This document shows, piece by piece, positions 16,856 through 26,687 of a DNA stretch of 64,000 nt (positions are counted from its first letter, which is position 1; every line of letters begins with the position of its first letter). Below the pieces are notes generated by a model. That model had not been told where the DNA came from. It searched no databases and saw only the letters and a list, made by a program, of their open reading frames with translations. Position numbers and translations under genes: made by a program. This DNA comes from Fusobacterium_C necrophorum. Lineage in GTDB: Bacteria > Fusobacteriota > Fusobacteriia > Fusobacteriales > Fusobacteriaceae. The DNA lies in assembly GCF_900104395.1 (NCBI RefSeq), contig NZ_FMXX01000007.1; one strand, given 5' to 3'.

Positions 16856-18766
16856 TCAAAAAGTGGATACCGTATTTTGATGAAGTTCTTCCTCCAATTT
16901 TTCCCATTCTTCCAATTTTTGAAGTATTTTTTCATCCCATTCTTCTAATATTTTCTGCAAACTTACAAGGGCTTCCAAGTCATTTTTTCTTCCCGCTTCC
17001 TCGTAGTCCTTTTCACAAAGAGATTTTTCGGCTTCCAATTTTGAAATTTCTTCTTCGAGTTTTTTGACCTTTCGCTCTAAATTAGCCATTCGATTTCTTT
17101 GCCTTTTTTGTTCTTCAAAGCTCAAACTTCCCTCATTGGATTTTTCCTTCTTTTCACTTTCTTCCTCCAAATAGCTGCTATAATCTCCATGAAATACAGA
17201 AAAACCGGTTTCTTCTATCTGATACACTTTTGTCACAACTTGGTCCAAAAAATTTCTGTCATGGGAAACAACTAACAAAGTTCCAGGATACTCTTCTAAG
17301 GCATTCATTAAAATTTCACGTGAATATAAATCCAAATGGTTAGTCGGTTCATCAAGGATTAAAAAATTAGGTTTTTCCAACATGAGTTTCATAAACGCAA
17401 CTCTGGCTCTCTCCCCTCCGCTCAGAGCGGAGATCTTTTTATAAATATCATCTTCCCGAAATAAAAAGGCTCCACAAATATTTCTTGCCTCTTCTTCCGA
17501 AAGAGTGAAATGATACATCAATTCTTCCAACACATTATTATGAAGTCCCAATCCCTGATGATTTTGGTCATAGTATCCAATCTTGACCTTTTCTCCAATC
17601 GAAAAACTTCCTCCACTTTCCGTTTCCAAAGAATTTATGATTTTTAATAAGGTGGATTTTCCCGTTCCGTTTTTTCCAATAATTCCCACTCGTTCTCCAC
17701 GATATAGCTTTAAATCCAAATGTTCAAACAATCTTCTTCCCGAAAAACGTTTTGATAAGTTCTTCAACTCCAGTACCAAATCGACACTTTGTAAGTCCGT
17801 ATCAAATTTTAACTTCATTTTTTTCGTAGTGATAACGGGATTTTCCATTTTTTCCATTCGATTTAAAATTTTTTCTCTTCCTCGAGCCTGTTTCGACTTC
17901 ACTCCCGCCTTATATCTTCTTATAAACTCTTCCATTTTCTGAATTTTTTCCTGTTCCTTTTCATATGCCTTGACGGCTCCTGAGAGGTATGCCTCCTTCT
18001 GAATAACAAAATCCGTATAGTTTCCGGGATAGGTTTTTAACGTTTTTCCCTCCATTTCATAAATTCGGTTGGCAACATGATCCAAAAAATATACATCATG
18101 AGACACTAAAAAAATAGCTTTGGGATAAGATTTCAAGGTTTTTTCCAACCAGGCAATTGAATTTAAATCCAAATGATTGGTAGGTTCATCCAAGACCAAT
18201 AAATCCGGTTCTTCTAATAAAATTTTTCCCAAAGCCACCCTGGAAAGCTGTCCTCCGGATAAATTTTTTATCTTTTGTTCCCAAAGTTCTTCTTTTAAAC
18301 TCAAACCTCGTAAAATCTGTTTCACTCGATATTCCACAGCATAGCCTTCATGCTGTTCATAATAGGCTCCTATTTCTCCTAATTCTTCCAGCAATTCCTG
18401 ACTATTTCCAAGATCATTTGCCAAAGACACATTGATTTCCTGCATTCTTTGATATATTTTTTGCAATTCTGTAAATACCGTCATCATTTCTTCAAAAACT
18501 GTATTCTCCGCTTCTAATGTAGGATTTTGAGATAAATATCCGATCTTCATCCCTTTTTTCATAGAAACCGTTCCTCTTTGCTGCGTTTTCGGATTCACTT
18601 CACTATATTCCAAGTCCAGTAAGATTTTCACGAGAGTCGTTTTTCCGGCACCATTCATTCCAATCAATGCTATTTTATCTTTTTCATCAATCGAAAAAGT
18701 AACATCTTGAAATAAACATGTCCCCGAAAATCCCATATATAAATTATTAACCTGTAGCAATGCCAT
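16856..18766 (-). CDS. ABC-F family ATPase
   Basis: ABC-F proteins are soluble twin ATPases that act on the ribosome (translation factors or antibiotic protection), not in transport. The 636-residue product has two cassettes: Walker A GMNGAGKTT (about 37-45) and GKNGTGKST, signatures LSGGQLSRVALGK and LSGGERARVAFMK, and Walker B LLVLDEPTNHLDL and FLILDEPTNHLDL. A basic linker with QARGREKILNRMEKME lies between them and a coiled-coil tail (about 560-630) ends the protein. The start at 18766 (MALLQVNNLYMGFS) is chosen because AGGAAGG lies 8 bases upstream; an ATG six codons earlier has no ribosome site and is near the -10 box. Subfamily not assigned. Confidence 0.9.
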   Translation of the reverse strand: MALLQVNNLYMGFSGTCLFQDVTFSIDEKDKIALIGMNGAGKTTLVKILLDLEYSEVNPKTQQRGTVSMKKGMKIGYLSQNPTLEAENTVFEEMMTVFTELQKIYQRMQEINVSLANDLGNSQELLEELGEIGAYYEQHEGYAVEYRVKQILRGLSLKEELWEQKIKNLSGGQLSRVALGKILLEEPDLLVLDEPTNHLDLNSIAWLEKTLKSYPKAIFLVSHDVYFLDHVANRIYEMEGKTLKTYPGNYTDFVIQKEAYLSGAVKAYEKEQEKIQKMEEFIRRYKAGVKSKQARGREKILNRMEKMENPVITTKKMKLKFDTDLQSVDLVLELKNLSKRFSGRRLFEHLDLKLYRGERVGIIGKNGTGKSTLLKIINSLETESGGSFSIGEKVKIGYYDQNHQGLGLHNNVLEELMYHFTLSEEEARNICGAFLFREDDIYKKISALSGGERARVAFMKLMLEKPNFLILDEPTNHLDLYSREILMNALEEYPGTLLVVSHDRNFLDQVVTKVYQIEETGFSVFHGDYSSYLEEESEKKEKSNEGSLSFEEQKRQRNRMANLERKVKKLEEEISKLEAEKSLCEKDYEEAGRKNDLEALVSLQKILEEWDEKILQKLEEWEKLEEELHQNTVSTF

Positions 18767-18796
18767 GTTAGAAACCTTCCTCATTTTTATTTTCTC

Positions 18797-18826
18797 TTGT
18801 ATTATAACACATTCGTATTATATAAT
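18797..18826. promoter_or_regulatory. Divergent promoters between the ABC-F and fplA genes
   Basis: Forward: TTGTAT (18797-18802), 18 bases, TATAAT (18821-18826), about 38 bases before the fplA ATG. Reverse: TATAAT at 18806-18801 would serve the ABC-F gene, with only a weak TTCATT-like -35. The two promoters interleave. Confidence 0.6.
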
Positions 18827-18864
18827 GAACTATTAGTTATTGTGAAAAAAAGGAGGAAAGTACC

Positions 18865-21126
18865 ATGCTTCGAAAATTATCCATTCTCTATGTTCTTTTT
18901 CTTACCACTTTTCTATGCTGTTTTGCAGACGGATGGCAAACACAAGAACAAAGACTTTCAGCCTTAGATCAGGAAATTACCAAACTTTTAAAACAAAAAG
19001 AAGAATATGAGCGATTGAAACAAAAAATTCAAAGAGAAGTACATCGTGAAAATCCCAAAATAGCCTTGGTATTAAGTGGCGGTGGTGCAAAAGGAGCCGC
19101 ACATATTGGAGTATTACGTGTATTAGAACAACATCATATTCCTATTGATATGATAATAGGAACTTCTATAGGAAGTATTGTCGGTGCTATGTATTCCATC
19201 GGATATAGTCCGGATGAAATTGAAAAACTGGTCTTTGGATTAAAGTTCGGGAAACTGTTGACAGACTCCAAAGATAAATCCTTAAAAACGATAGAAAACA
19301 GTATTTCCAATGAAAAATATCCCTTACAACTTCATATGGATAAACAAATGAATATTTCCGCTCCTATGGGATTTCTAAACGGTCAAAATATTTACTTCCA
19401 ATTGAAAGACATCTTTGCAAGAGCAAATGGAATCGAAGATTTTGACAAGCTACCGATTCCCTTTCGAGCTGTTTCTACCAATCTTCAAACAGGAAAAGAA
19501 GAAATTTTAAAAAATGGAGATCTTTCGAGAGCCATTTTTAGCAGTATGGCAATCCCCGCTTTTATTTCTCCGGTGGCAAATAATGGAGAATATTATGTAG
19601 ATGGGGGAGTTGTGAATAACTTTCCCGTCGATGTCGCCATTGCTATGGGAGCTGATATTGTAATAGGAGTTGATATTACTGCAGATACTTCACAGATCGA
19701 TGAGGACTCCAATATCGTTTCGATTATTGATAAAATTTCATCTTATACCGGAAACCGTTCTACAGCCTTACACAAACAGTTAGCAAATATTTTAATCGTT
19801 CCTGATGTAAAAGATCATAATACTGTTAATTTCAGTAATTTGGATGTTTTAGTGAAAGAAGGAGAAAACGCTGCTCACAAACACGATAATATCCTAAAAA
19901 AATTGCGAAATGAAGAACGTTTTCAAGAAATAAAAAATAAAAAATTATCTGAAAAACCTATTTATATTCAAAATATAGCAGTAACAAAAAACGAAATTAT
20001 TAGCTTACAACAAATTCAGTCCCTTGATCCAAAACCTAAAAATAATTTATACAGGAAAAAAGATTTGGAAGTATGGACACGAAAAATTTATGCAAATACC
20101 TATGTCGATAAAATTCATTATCAAATCAAAGGGAATACGATATATTTTGATGTTCATGAAAAAAAGGCCGTCGCTATGAATGCAGGTATTTCCTATACAT
20201 CCCATTATGGCGGTAGTATGAACATCACTTTCAATGTTCCTATCTTTTTACGAAATTATACCAATCATATTGGAAGCAGAATTGAAGTATCCGAATATCC
20301 GAAAATTGATTTTTACACTACTTCCATTCATCGCTTTGAAGAGAATTCCATTTATGGACAAGGAAAAATTTTTATACATAAAGACCCCTTATTTCAATAT
20401 CAAAATGGTAAAAATACGAGTATATACTCCACGCAGAAGTTAGGAGTCAGCGCTATGATAGGAACAGAACTCGCAAGACAATGGATAATAGAATTTGAAG
20501 CTGGTCTTATGATGTCTTCCTATCGTTATGAAAAAGGAAAAAAATCCGTTCCGGAATTTAAACAAAATTATCGTTTGTTCGGAACAGAACTCCGTATACA
20601 AAAAGATAGTTCCAATCGAACGAACTTCCCTTCAGAAGGTCTTTATGTACAAGCTCGAGGCTTTACAAAAAACAGTTTCAATAAACATTCCGTAGATGTT
20701 TTAGCTTATCAAGTCAAAGCGGATACTTTCACTCCCATGACTCCTAAGATAAGCTTTCTTAGCTCTGCTTCTTTTGGAAAAATGCGAGGAACGAACATGC
20801 CTATAAACGAATATTTTAAAATAGGAGGTTTTCATCCTTTTCGAAATTCGGTTGTCTTCGTAGGAATGCCTGTCTACTCGGTACTTGCAAAAGAATATTG
20901 GACAGTTGGAGCAGGATTACAATATCATATTTTTGATAATTTCAGCTTATTGGGAAGATATAACTATATGCAATATTATGACCTTCATAATCATCAGAAT
21001 TCCTTAAGTGGATTTGGAGCGGGAATCGGCTTTGATACTTTTATGGGACCCATTTTATTCTCCGTTGGAAGAACTCGAAAATACCATGCTCCCATATTTG
21101 AAATTACTTTTGGATATCATTTTTAA
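18865..21126 (+). CDS. fplA: Patatin-like phospholipase A, type Vd outer-membrane autotransporter (FplA-like)
   Basis: This is a surface phospholipase/lipase anchored by its own beta-barrel. The 753-residue protein has a signal peptide (MLRKLSILYVLFLTTFLCCF ending near ADG) and a short coiled region (25-60). The patatin domain (about 66-260) carries the oxyanion loop SGGGAKGAAHIG, nucleophile Ser101 in GTSIG and Asp246 in YYVDGGVV. A POTRA-like segment (about 345-430) follows, then a 16-strand-type barrel ending in FEITFGYHF with terminal Phe. Length and dyad match Fusobacterium nucleatum FplA (about 760 residues). A GGAGG site precedes the ATG. Confidence 0.92.
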   Translation: MLRKLSILYVLFLTTFLCCFADGWQTQEQRLSALDQEITKLLKQKEEYERLKQKIQREVHRENPKIALVLSGGGAKGAAHIGVLRVLEQHHIPIDMIIGTSIGSIVGAMYSIGYSPDEIEKLVFGLKFGKLLTDSKDKSLKTIENSISNEKYPLQLHMDKQMNISAPMGFLNGQNIYFQLKDIFARANGIEDFDKLPIPFRAVSTNLQTGKEEILKNGDLSRAIFSSMAIPAFISPVANNGEYYVDGGVVNNFPVDVAIAMGADIVIGVDITADTSQIDEDSNIVSIIDKISSYTGNRSTALHKQLANILIVPDVKDHNTVNFSNLDVLVKEGENAAHKHDNILKKLRNEERFQEIKNKKLSEKPIYIQNIAVTKNEIISLQQIQSLDPKPKNNLYRKKDLEVWTRKIYANTYVDKIHYQIKGNTIYFDVHEKKAVAMNAGISYTSHYGGSMNITFNVPIFLRNYTNHIGSRIEVSEYPKIDFYTTSIHRFEENSIYGQGKIFIHKDPLFQYQNGKNTSIYSTQKLGVSAMIGTELARQWIIEFEAGLMMSSYRYEKGKKSVPEFKQNYRLFGTELRIQKDSSNRTNFPSEGLYVQARGFTKNSFNKHSVDVLAYQVKADTFTPMTPKISFLSSASFGKMRGTNMPINEYFKIGGFHPFRNSVVFVGMPVYSVLAKEYWTVGAGLQYHIFDNFSLLGRYNYMQYYDLHNHQNSLSGFGAGIGFDTFMGPILFSVGRTRKYHAPIFEITFGYHF

Positions 21127-21186
21127 TCGCAAAATTATGAAAAAGGTGGATTTATTTAACATTTTATAGTAAAATTACAATAAGAA

Positions 21187-21231
21187 ATCTTTTACAAAAT
21201 TACTATCATTTCGTAAAAGATACATTTTTTA
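21187..21231 (+). terminator. Probable terminator after fplA
   Basis: ATCTTTTAC (21187-21195) and GTAAAAGAT (21213-21221) form a 9-bp stem with a 17-base loop, followed by ACATTTTTTAT. The loop is long, so efficiency is uncertain. Confidence 0.5.
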
Positions 21232-21267
21232 TAAAAATAATTCAAATAAATCTCAAGGAGGAAGGCA

Positions 21268-22332
21268 ATGAAAAAAATAATAAAATTATTGGTTTTAGGA
21301 ATGATGTTTCTTTTTATGTTTACAGGATGTGGAGAAAAAAATGGAGAAAACTCTTCAGGAAACAAAACGGAAGCCAATGCTTCCAATGAACTTGTCATTT
21401 ACTCTCCCAATACGGATACGGAAGTCAATGCCATTATTCCCGCTTTTGAAAAGGCAACAGGAATTAAAGTCATTCTTCAATCTATGGGAACCGGAGATGT
21501 TTTAGCCCGAATCAATGCAGAAAAAGAAAATCCGCAGGCTGACATTAACTGGGGAGCTATTAATATCGGATTTTATAAATCAAATCCTGACTTATGGGAA
21601 GAATACATTTCTCCAAACGATAAAAACTTACCAAAAGAATATCAAAGTTACAACGGATTCTTCACAAATACAAAATTGTCCGGAAGTGCGGCTTTGCTTC
21701 TGAATATTGATGTATTTAAAGAATTGGGATTAAATATTGATGATTTTGATGGATATGAAGACTTATTATGGCCCGAATTAAAAGGAAAAATTGCTATGGG
21801 AGATCCCACAGCCAGCAGCAGTGCTTTAGCAGAATTAACAAATATGCTCTTAGTTATGGGAGAAAAAGCATACGATGAAAAAGCATGGAAATTCGTAGAA
21901 AAATTCATAGGACAATTAAACAATACTATTATTTCTTCTTCTTCTCAAATTTATAGAGCAACCGTAGATGGAGAATATGCGGTAGGAGTCACCTATGAGG
22001 ATCCGGCTATCGGATTATTGGAAGACGGAGCTACCAATGTAAAAGTCATCTATCCCAAAGAAGGAGCTGTATGGCTACCGGGAGGAATTGCTATTGTAAA
22101 AAATGCTCCGCATATGGAAAATGCGAAAAAATTCATCGATTTTATTATCTCGAAAGAAGGACAGGAATTATTAGCACCGACAACCATTCGACCTGTGATG
22201 ACTTCCATCAAAAATACAAGTCCCAACATGAAACCGTTTAGCGAAATTAAAGTGGCGTATGAAGATATCGAATATACTTCAGAACATAAAGAAGAATGGC
22301 AACAAAAATGGACTGAGATTTTAACAAAATAA
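21268..22332 (+). CDS. ABC transporter substrate-binding lipoprotein (Fe3+/polyamine class)
   Basis: The 354-residue protein has a lipoprotein signal peptide with lipobox FTGCG (Cys near residue 21) and a small polar linker, followed by a periplasmic-binding fold beginning ELVIYSPNTDTEVNAIIPAF. That opening and the VYxxN-like start resemble the FbpA/AfuA and phosphonate-binding group. It is the first gene of a three-gene importer operon and has AAGGAGGAAG upstream. The substrate is not clear: ferric iron, a 2-aminoethylphosphonate-like compound or a polyamine are all possible. Confident as a binding protein, not for ligand. Confidence 0.88.
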   Translation: MKKIIKLLVLGMMFLFMFTGCGEKNGENSSGNKTEANASNELVIYSPNTDTEVNAIIPAFEKATGIKVILQSMGTGDVLARINAEKENPQADINWGAINIGFYKSNPDLWEEYISPNDKNLPKEYQSYNGFFTNTKLSGSAALLLNIDVFKELGLNIDDFDGYEDLLWPELKGKIAMGDPTASSSALAELTNMLLVMGEKAYDEKAWKFVEKFIGQLNNTIISSSSQIYRATVDGEYAVGVTYEDPAIGLLEDGATNVKVIYPKEGAVWLPGGIAIVKNAPHMENAKKFIDFIISKEGQELLAPTTIRPVMTSIKNTSPNMKPFSEIKVAYEDIEYTSEHKEEWQQKWTEILTK

Positions 22333-22362
22333 AAAGAGAAGTAAAACAATTAGGAGAACGGA

Positions 22363-23472
22363 ATGAGTGTAAATATTAGAATTAAGCATGCACAAAAAAG
22401 ATATGGGGATAACATTATTATCCCCAATTTATCTCTGGATATTAAAGAAGGAGAATTTTTTACCTTATTAGGACCCTCCGGATGTGGAAAAACAACCCTA
22501 TTAAGAATGATTGCCGGATTCAATTCCATTGAAGAAGGAGATTTCTACTTTAATGATAAAAGAATCAATGATTTGGATCCTTCCAAAAGGAATATTGGGA
22601 TGGTATTTCAAAACTATGCAATTTTTCCACATTTAACAGTAGAAAAGAATGTAGAATTCGGTTTAAAAAATCGAAAGCTCTCAAAAGAAGAAATAAAGCT
22701 GGAAACGGATAAATTTCTGAAATTGATGCAAATTGAAGGATATCGAGATCGAATGCCGGAAAGACTTTCCGGAGGCCAACAACAAAGAGTTGCTCTTGCA
22801 AGAGCTCTGGTCATTAAACCCGATGTATTACTTATGGATGAACCCTTAAGTAACTTGGACGCAAAATTAAGAGTGGAAATGCGAACTGCCATCAAAGAAA
22901 TTCAGAATAATGTCGGAATTACCACCGTCTATGTAACACACGATCAGGAGGAAGCCATGGCTGTCAGTGATAGGATTGCCGTTATGAAAGCCGGAGAAAT
23001 CCAACATTTAGGAACTCCTAAAGATATCTATCAGCGACCGGCAAATATTTTTGTTGCCACCTTCATTGGAAGAAGCAATATTTTAAAAGGAAGCTTGACC
23101 AATTCTGTTTTAAAAATTACAGATGACTATAAAGTGGCCATGAATAATATCAAAGATACTTCCGTACAAGGTCCCGTGACTCTTTCCATTCGCCCGGAAG
23201 AATTAATCATTGACGAAACAGGAGAGGGAATGGAGGCTTTTGTAGACGATAGTATTTTCTTAGGATTAAATACACACTATTTCGTACATTTGACAACGGG
23301 AGAAAAATTAGAAATCATCCAGGAATCAAAAATTGATAATATGATTCCGAAAGGAAGTAAAATTTATTTAAAAGTAAAAAAGGATAAAATCAATCTTTTT
23401 ACAGAGGATGGAAGTAGAAACATTTTAGAAGGAGTGTACAATGACAGTATAGGAGCTGCCCATGAAAACTAA
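22363..23472 (+). CDS. ABC transporter ATPase (FbpC/PotA-like)
   Basis: This 369-residue ATPase energises the importer encoded around it. It has Walker A GPSGCGKTT (about 39-47), the Q-loop FQNYAIFPHL, signature LSGGQQQRVALARAL, Walker B VLLMDEPLSNLDA, the switch His in YVTHDQEEA and a C-terminal TOBE region after about 240. The architecture is that of the MalK/PotA/FbpC group. It lies 30 bases after the binding protein, and its last 11 bases overlap the permease gene. It might also serve the orphan permease at 46907, a speculation. Confidence 0.92.
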   Translation: MSVNIRIKHAQKRYGDNIIIPNLSLDIKEGEFFTLLGPSGCGKTTLLRMIAGFNSIEEGDFYFNDKRINDLDPSKRNIGMVFQNYAIFPHLTVEKNVEFGLKNRKLSKEEIKLETDKFLKLMQIEGYRDRMPERLSGGQQQRVALARALVIKPDVLLMDEPLSNLDAKLRVEMRTAIKEIQNNVGITTVYVTHDQEEAMAVSDRIAVMKAGEIQHLGTPKDIYQRPANIFVATFIGRSNILKGSLTNSVLKITDDYKVAMNNIKDTSVQGPVTLSIRPEELIIDETGEGMEAFVDDSIFLGLNTHYFVHLTTGEKLEIIQESKIDNMIPKGSKIYLKVKKDKINLFTEDGSRNILEGVYNDSIGAAHEN

Positions 23473-25108
23473 AAAAAGAGAAATTTGGTTGCTCGTTTCT
23501 TTACTTCTTTTAACTCTTTATTCTATTTTCATGATTTATCCTTTGGCTACTCTTTTTAAAAATGCAGTTATAAGACAGGATGGAAGTTTTACTTTAGAAT
23601 ATTTTATAAAATTCTTGGGACGTTCTTACTATTTTTCAACGATTTTCAATTCATTTAAAATTAGTATCTGTGTCACCTTTTTAACGTTATTCATAGGGAT
23701 TCCTTTGGCATATTTTTTTAATATGTACAAAATCAAAGGAAAACCTTTCTTACAAATCATCATTATTCTATGTAGTATGTCTGCTCCATTTATCGGTGCT
23801 TATTCATGGATTTTATTACTGGGAAGAAATGGTTTGGTCACTAACTTAATTAAAAATATCTTAGGAATTAAAGTTCCCAGTATTTACGGGTTTGGTGGAA
23901 TCTTACTGGTACTGTCCTTGCAACTCTATCCCCTTGTTTTCTTATATGTATCAGGAGCTTTACGAAATATCGATAACTCCTTATTAGAAGCGAGTGAAAA
24001 TATGGGTTGTTCCGGAGTGAAACAATTTTTTACCATCATTATCCCATTATGCATTCCCAGTATTTTAGCAGCCGGGCTTATGGTATTCATGATTTCTTTT
24101 GCCGATTTTGGGACTCCCTTGTTCATTGGAGAAGGATATCGTACCTTCCCTGTTGAAATTTATAATCAGTTTATGAATGAAACAGGAACGGACAAAAACT
24201 TTGCAGCAGCCATCAGCATTATTGCCATTACCATTACGACTATTATTTTCTTAATTCAAAAGTATATCAACAGTAAATTCAGATTTACTATGAATGCTTT
24301 GCATCCTATTGAAGCAAAGGGAGTTAAAGGAATCAAAGCAATATTCGCTCATATATTCTGTTATGGTATTGTCTTTCTTGCCTATGCTCCTCAACTTTAT
24401 GTATTCTATACTTCCTTCCAAAATACTTCCGGAAAGCTATTTGTAGCCGGATATTCTTTTAACAGTTACATAGAAGCATTCCGTAAAGTCGGGACAGCTA
24501 TTAAGAATACTTTCTTCATCGGAGGGACAGCTCTGTGTTTCATCGTTTTGATCTCTGTCTTAATTGCATATCTTGCAGTCAGACGAAATTCAAAATTAAA
24601 TAAAGTGTTGGATACCTTATCTATGGTTCCACAAGTGATTCCCGGTTCGGTCATAGGAATTGCCTTAATTACAGGATTTAACAAACCCAATTTCACTTTG
24701 GTAGGAACCTTCCTTATTATGATTATTGCTCTTGTTATCAGAAGAAATGCTTATACAGTACGTTCTTCCGTTGCAATTTTGCAACAAATTCCATTATCCA
24801 TTGAAGAAGCTGCCATCAGTTTAGGAACCTCCAAATTGAAAACGTTCTTTCAAGTTACGGTTCCTATGATGTTAAATGGAGTTGTCTCCGGAGCTCTTTT
24901 AAGTTGGATTACTATTATTACAGAATTATCTTCAGGAGTAATTTTATATAATTACAAGACAATTACCTTGACCATTCAAATTTATACTTATGTATCGAGA
25001 GGAAGTTATGGAGTTGCAGCTGCTCTTGCAGCTATCTTGAGTTCTGTCACAATCCTTTCCTTAGTGATCTTTATGAAAGTTTCTAAAAATCAGAATATTA
25101 TGATGTAA
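23462..25108 (+). CDS. ABC transporter permease, fused two-domain type (FbpB-like)
   Basis: The 548-residue membrane protein has about twelve transmembrane segments made of two homologous halves. Each carries an EAA loop that contacts the ATPase: LEASENMGCSGVKQFFTIII (about 178-197) and IEEAAISLGTSKLKTFFQVT (about 452-471). Single-chain double permeases of this kind are typical of FbpB/ThiP/AfuB-type importers. It overlaps the ATPase gene by 11 bases and ends the operon just before a strong terminator. Starts MKTKKREIWLLVSLLLL. Confidence 0.9.
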   Translation: MKTKKREIWLLVSLLLLTLYSIFMIYPLATLFKNAVIRQDGSFTLEYFIKFLGRSYYFSTIFNSFKISICVTFLTLFIGIPLAYFFNMYKIKGKPFLQIIIILCSMSAPFIGAYSWILLLGRNGLVTNLIKNILGIKVPSIYGFGGILLVLSLQLYPLVFLYVSGALRNIDNSLLEASENMGCSGVKQFFTIIIPLCIPSILAAGLMVFMISFADFGTPLFIGEGYRTFPVEIYNQFMNETGTDKNFAAAISIIAITITTIIFLIQKYINSKFRFTMNALHPIEAKGVKGIKAIFAHIFCYGIVFLAYAPQLYVFYTSFQNTSGKLFVAGYSFNSYIEAFRKVGTAIKNTFFIGGTALCFIVLISVLIAYLAVRRNSKLNKVLDTLSMVPQVIPGSVIGIALITGFNKPNFTLVGTFLIMIIALVIRRNAYTVRSSVAILQQIPLSIEEAAISLGTSKLKTFFQVTVPMMLNGVVSGALLSWITIITELSSGVILYNYKTITLTIQIYTYVSRGSYGVAAALAAILSSVTILSLVIFMKVSKNQNIMM

Positions 25109-25123
25109 TTCCCGGAAATGTAA

Positions 25124-25160
25124 AAATCCAAGAAAGCTTACTGCTTCCTTGGATTTTTTT
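25124..25160. terminator. Bidirectional terminator between importer operon and cobalamin cluster
   Basis: AAATCCAAGAAAGC (25124-25137) pairs with GCTTCCTTGGATTT (25143-25156) with one mismatch and a 5-base loop. It is flanked by T runs on one side and A runs on the other, so it can end both the importer operon and the converging cbiJ transcript. Confidence 0.85.
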
Positions 25161-25922
25161 CTATTTTCTCTTCAATTTCTTTCCAAGTTTCTCTTCAATT
25201 TTTTTCCAATCCTCCGAAACACTGGGATAAATTATTTGAGGTCTATCCAAATATAAGATTTCAACTCCCGTTTCATCTGCCGCTTCCCTTTTTTCTCTCT
25301 CCCCTCCTGTATCTCCTGATCTTTTTGTAATCAAATATTGAATCTCATATTGATGAATCATAGCTACATTCATTTCTTTTGAAAAAGGTCCCTGCATAGC
25401 CAAAATCTGTTTGGGAAGAATCTCCTGCTCTTCCGCCTTTTTTACCATATCCCACTTCGGTAACATACGAAAATAGCAATCTTTTTTTCTCGAAAACAAT
25501 TTAAATTTAGGCAATAAATTACTTCCTAGGGTAACCAATATATTGCCTGTTTTCTGTTCCAAATATCCCAATATCTCCTCTATGGATGAAAATATTTTGT
25601 AGTTCTTCGCAAAACATTCCAATAACTTTCTTTCAAAGCGATAATATTCCAATTTCAGCTCTTCTGCGACTTGAATTGCATTCTGAGAAACTTCATAGGC
25701 ATAGGGATGGCTCATATCGACAATACAAGTAACTGAGAATTTTTCTACAAATTCTTTCATCTCTATAACATTCATAGCTTTTGTATGAACCTCTACTCCC
25801 AATCCTTCTAGCAATTTTCCCCCATAGACGGTCGCTGTGGACACCACAATATCTCTCCTTTTTTGAGAAACACTTTCCAAGAAATCTCTGGAATCTTTTG
25901 TTCCTCCAATGATCCAAATCAT
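25161..25922 (-). CDS. cbiJ: Precorrin-6A / cobalt-precorrin-6A reductase
   Basis: CbiJ (CobK family) reduces the macrocycle of (cobalt-)precorrin-6A with NADPH. The 253-residue protein starts MIWIIGGTKDSRDFL, the nucleotide-binding GGT motif of the family, and has VDMSHPYAYEVSQNA (about 89-103) and YLITKRSGDTGGEREKREAA near the C-terminus. It is the last gene of the cluster in the direction of transcription, 21 bases after cbiH, with GGAAAGGGG as ribosome site. Length is normal. Confidence 0.9.
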   Translation of the reverse strand: MIWIIGGTKDSRDFLESVSQKRRDIVVSTATVYGGKLLEGLGVEVHTKAMNVIEMKEFVEKFSVTCIVDMSHPYAYEVSQNAIQVAEELKLEYYRFERKLLECFAKNYKIFSSIEEILGYLEQKTGNILVTLGSNLLPKFKLFSRKKDCYFRMLPKWDMVKKAEEQEILPKQILAMQGPFSKEMNVAMIHQYEIQYLITKRSGDTGGEREKREAADETGVEILYLDRPQIIYPSVSEDWKKIEEKLGKKLKRK

Positions 25923-25943
25923 CTTTTCCCCTTTCTTTCCTTG

Positions 25944-26687
25944 TCAATATTCATATTTTTCCTGATATCCCCTTGGGGTAATCATTTTTCCATTTTTTAT
26001 ATAACTATTTGAGTTTCCAATCAGTACAATTGTAAACATATCAATCTCATAGTCTAAGAAATTTTCCAAGGTACACAGATCATAGTTTTCTCCCTCTCTT
26101 CCAATATGACGTAATAAAGCCACAGGAGTAGACAATTTTTTGTATTTCAATAAAATCTCTCTTGCTTCTTGAATCTGATTGACTCTCTTTTTGCTCCTCG
26201 GATTGTATAAAGAAATGACAAAGTCTCCCTGACCGGCTGCTTCCAATCTTCTTTTAATGACTTCCCAATCCGTCAATAAATCACTTAAACTAATCAAAAC
26301 CTGATCATGCATCAAAGGTGCCCCAACCAAAGCAGCTCCTGCAATTGTAGAAGTGATTCCCGGTATCACTTCCACCTCTATTTCACTATCCATGGCGACT
26401 TCCAGCATAATCCCTGCCATACCGTAAATTCCGGAATCACCACTACTGATTAAAGCAACTTTTTTCCCTTGACTTGCAAGCTCCAATACTTCTTGACATC
26501 GCTCTACCTCTCGTTTCATTCCGGAAACACAAAATTCTTTGTCTTGAAACTCTGCTCGAACCAACTCTACATAGGTAGTATAGCCCGAAATCACATCTGC
26601 TTCTTTGAGAATTCGATACGCTCTGACACTAATATCTTCCATATTTCCGGGTCCAATTCCCACAACATAAATTTTTCCTTTATTCAC
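25944..26687 (-). CDS. cbiH: Precorrin-3B / cobalt-precorrin-3 C17-methyltransferase (GTG start)
   Basis: CbiH adds the C17 methyl group with ring contraction, using S-adenosylmethionine. The 247-residue protein begins with GTG at 26687 (MNKGKIYVVGIGPGNMEDIS) and has the GIGPG motif, SSGDSGIYGMAG, VIPGITSTIAGAALVGAPLMHD and YNPRSKKR. The GTG is chosen because GAGGAGG lies 9 bases before it and the SAM-methylase fold begins there; the longer reading from 26810 adds 41 residues that duplicate the cbiG region out of frame. It overlaps the cbiG stop by 8 bases. Confidence 0.9.
   Translation of the reverse strand: MNKGKIYVVGIGPGNMEDISVRAYRILKEADVISGYTTYVELVRAEFQDKEFCVSGMKREVERCQEVLELASQGKKVALISSGDSGIYGMAGIMLEVAMDSEIEVEVIPGITSTIAGAALVGAPLMHDQVLISLSDLLTDWEVIKRRLEAAGQGDFVISLYNPRSKKRVNQIQEAREILLKYKKLSTPVALLRHIGREGENYDLCTLENFLDYEIDMFTIVLIGNSNSYIKNGKMITPRGYQEKYEY

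Noticed and set aside
21127..21267. Fur box upstream of the ABC importer
   Set aside because: No convincing GATAATGATAATCATTATC-like sequence; the only inverted repeat looks like the fplA terminator.
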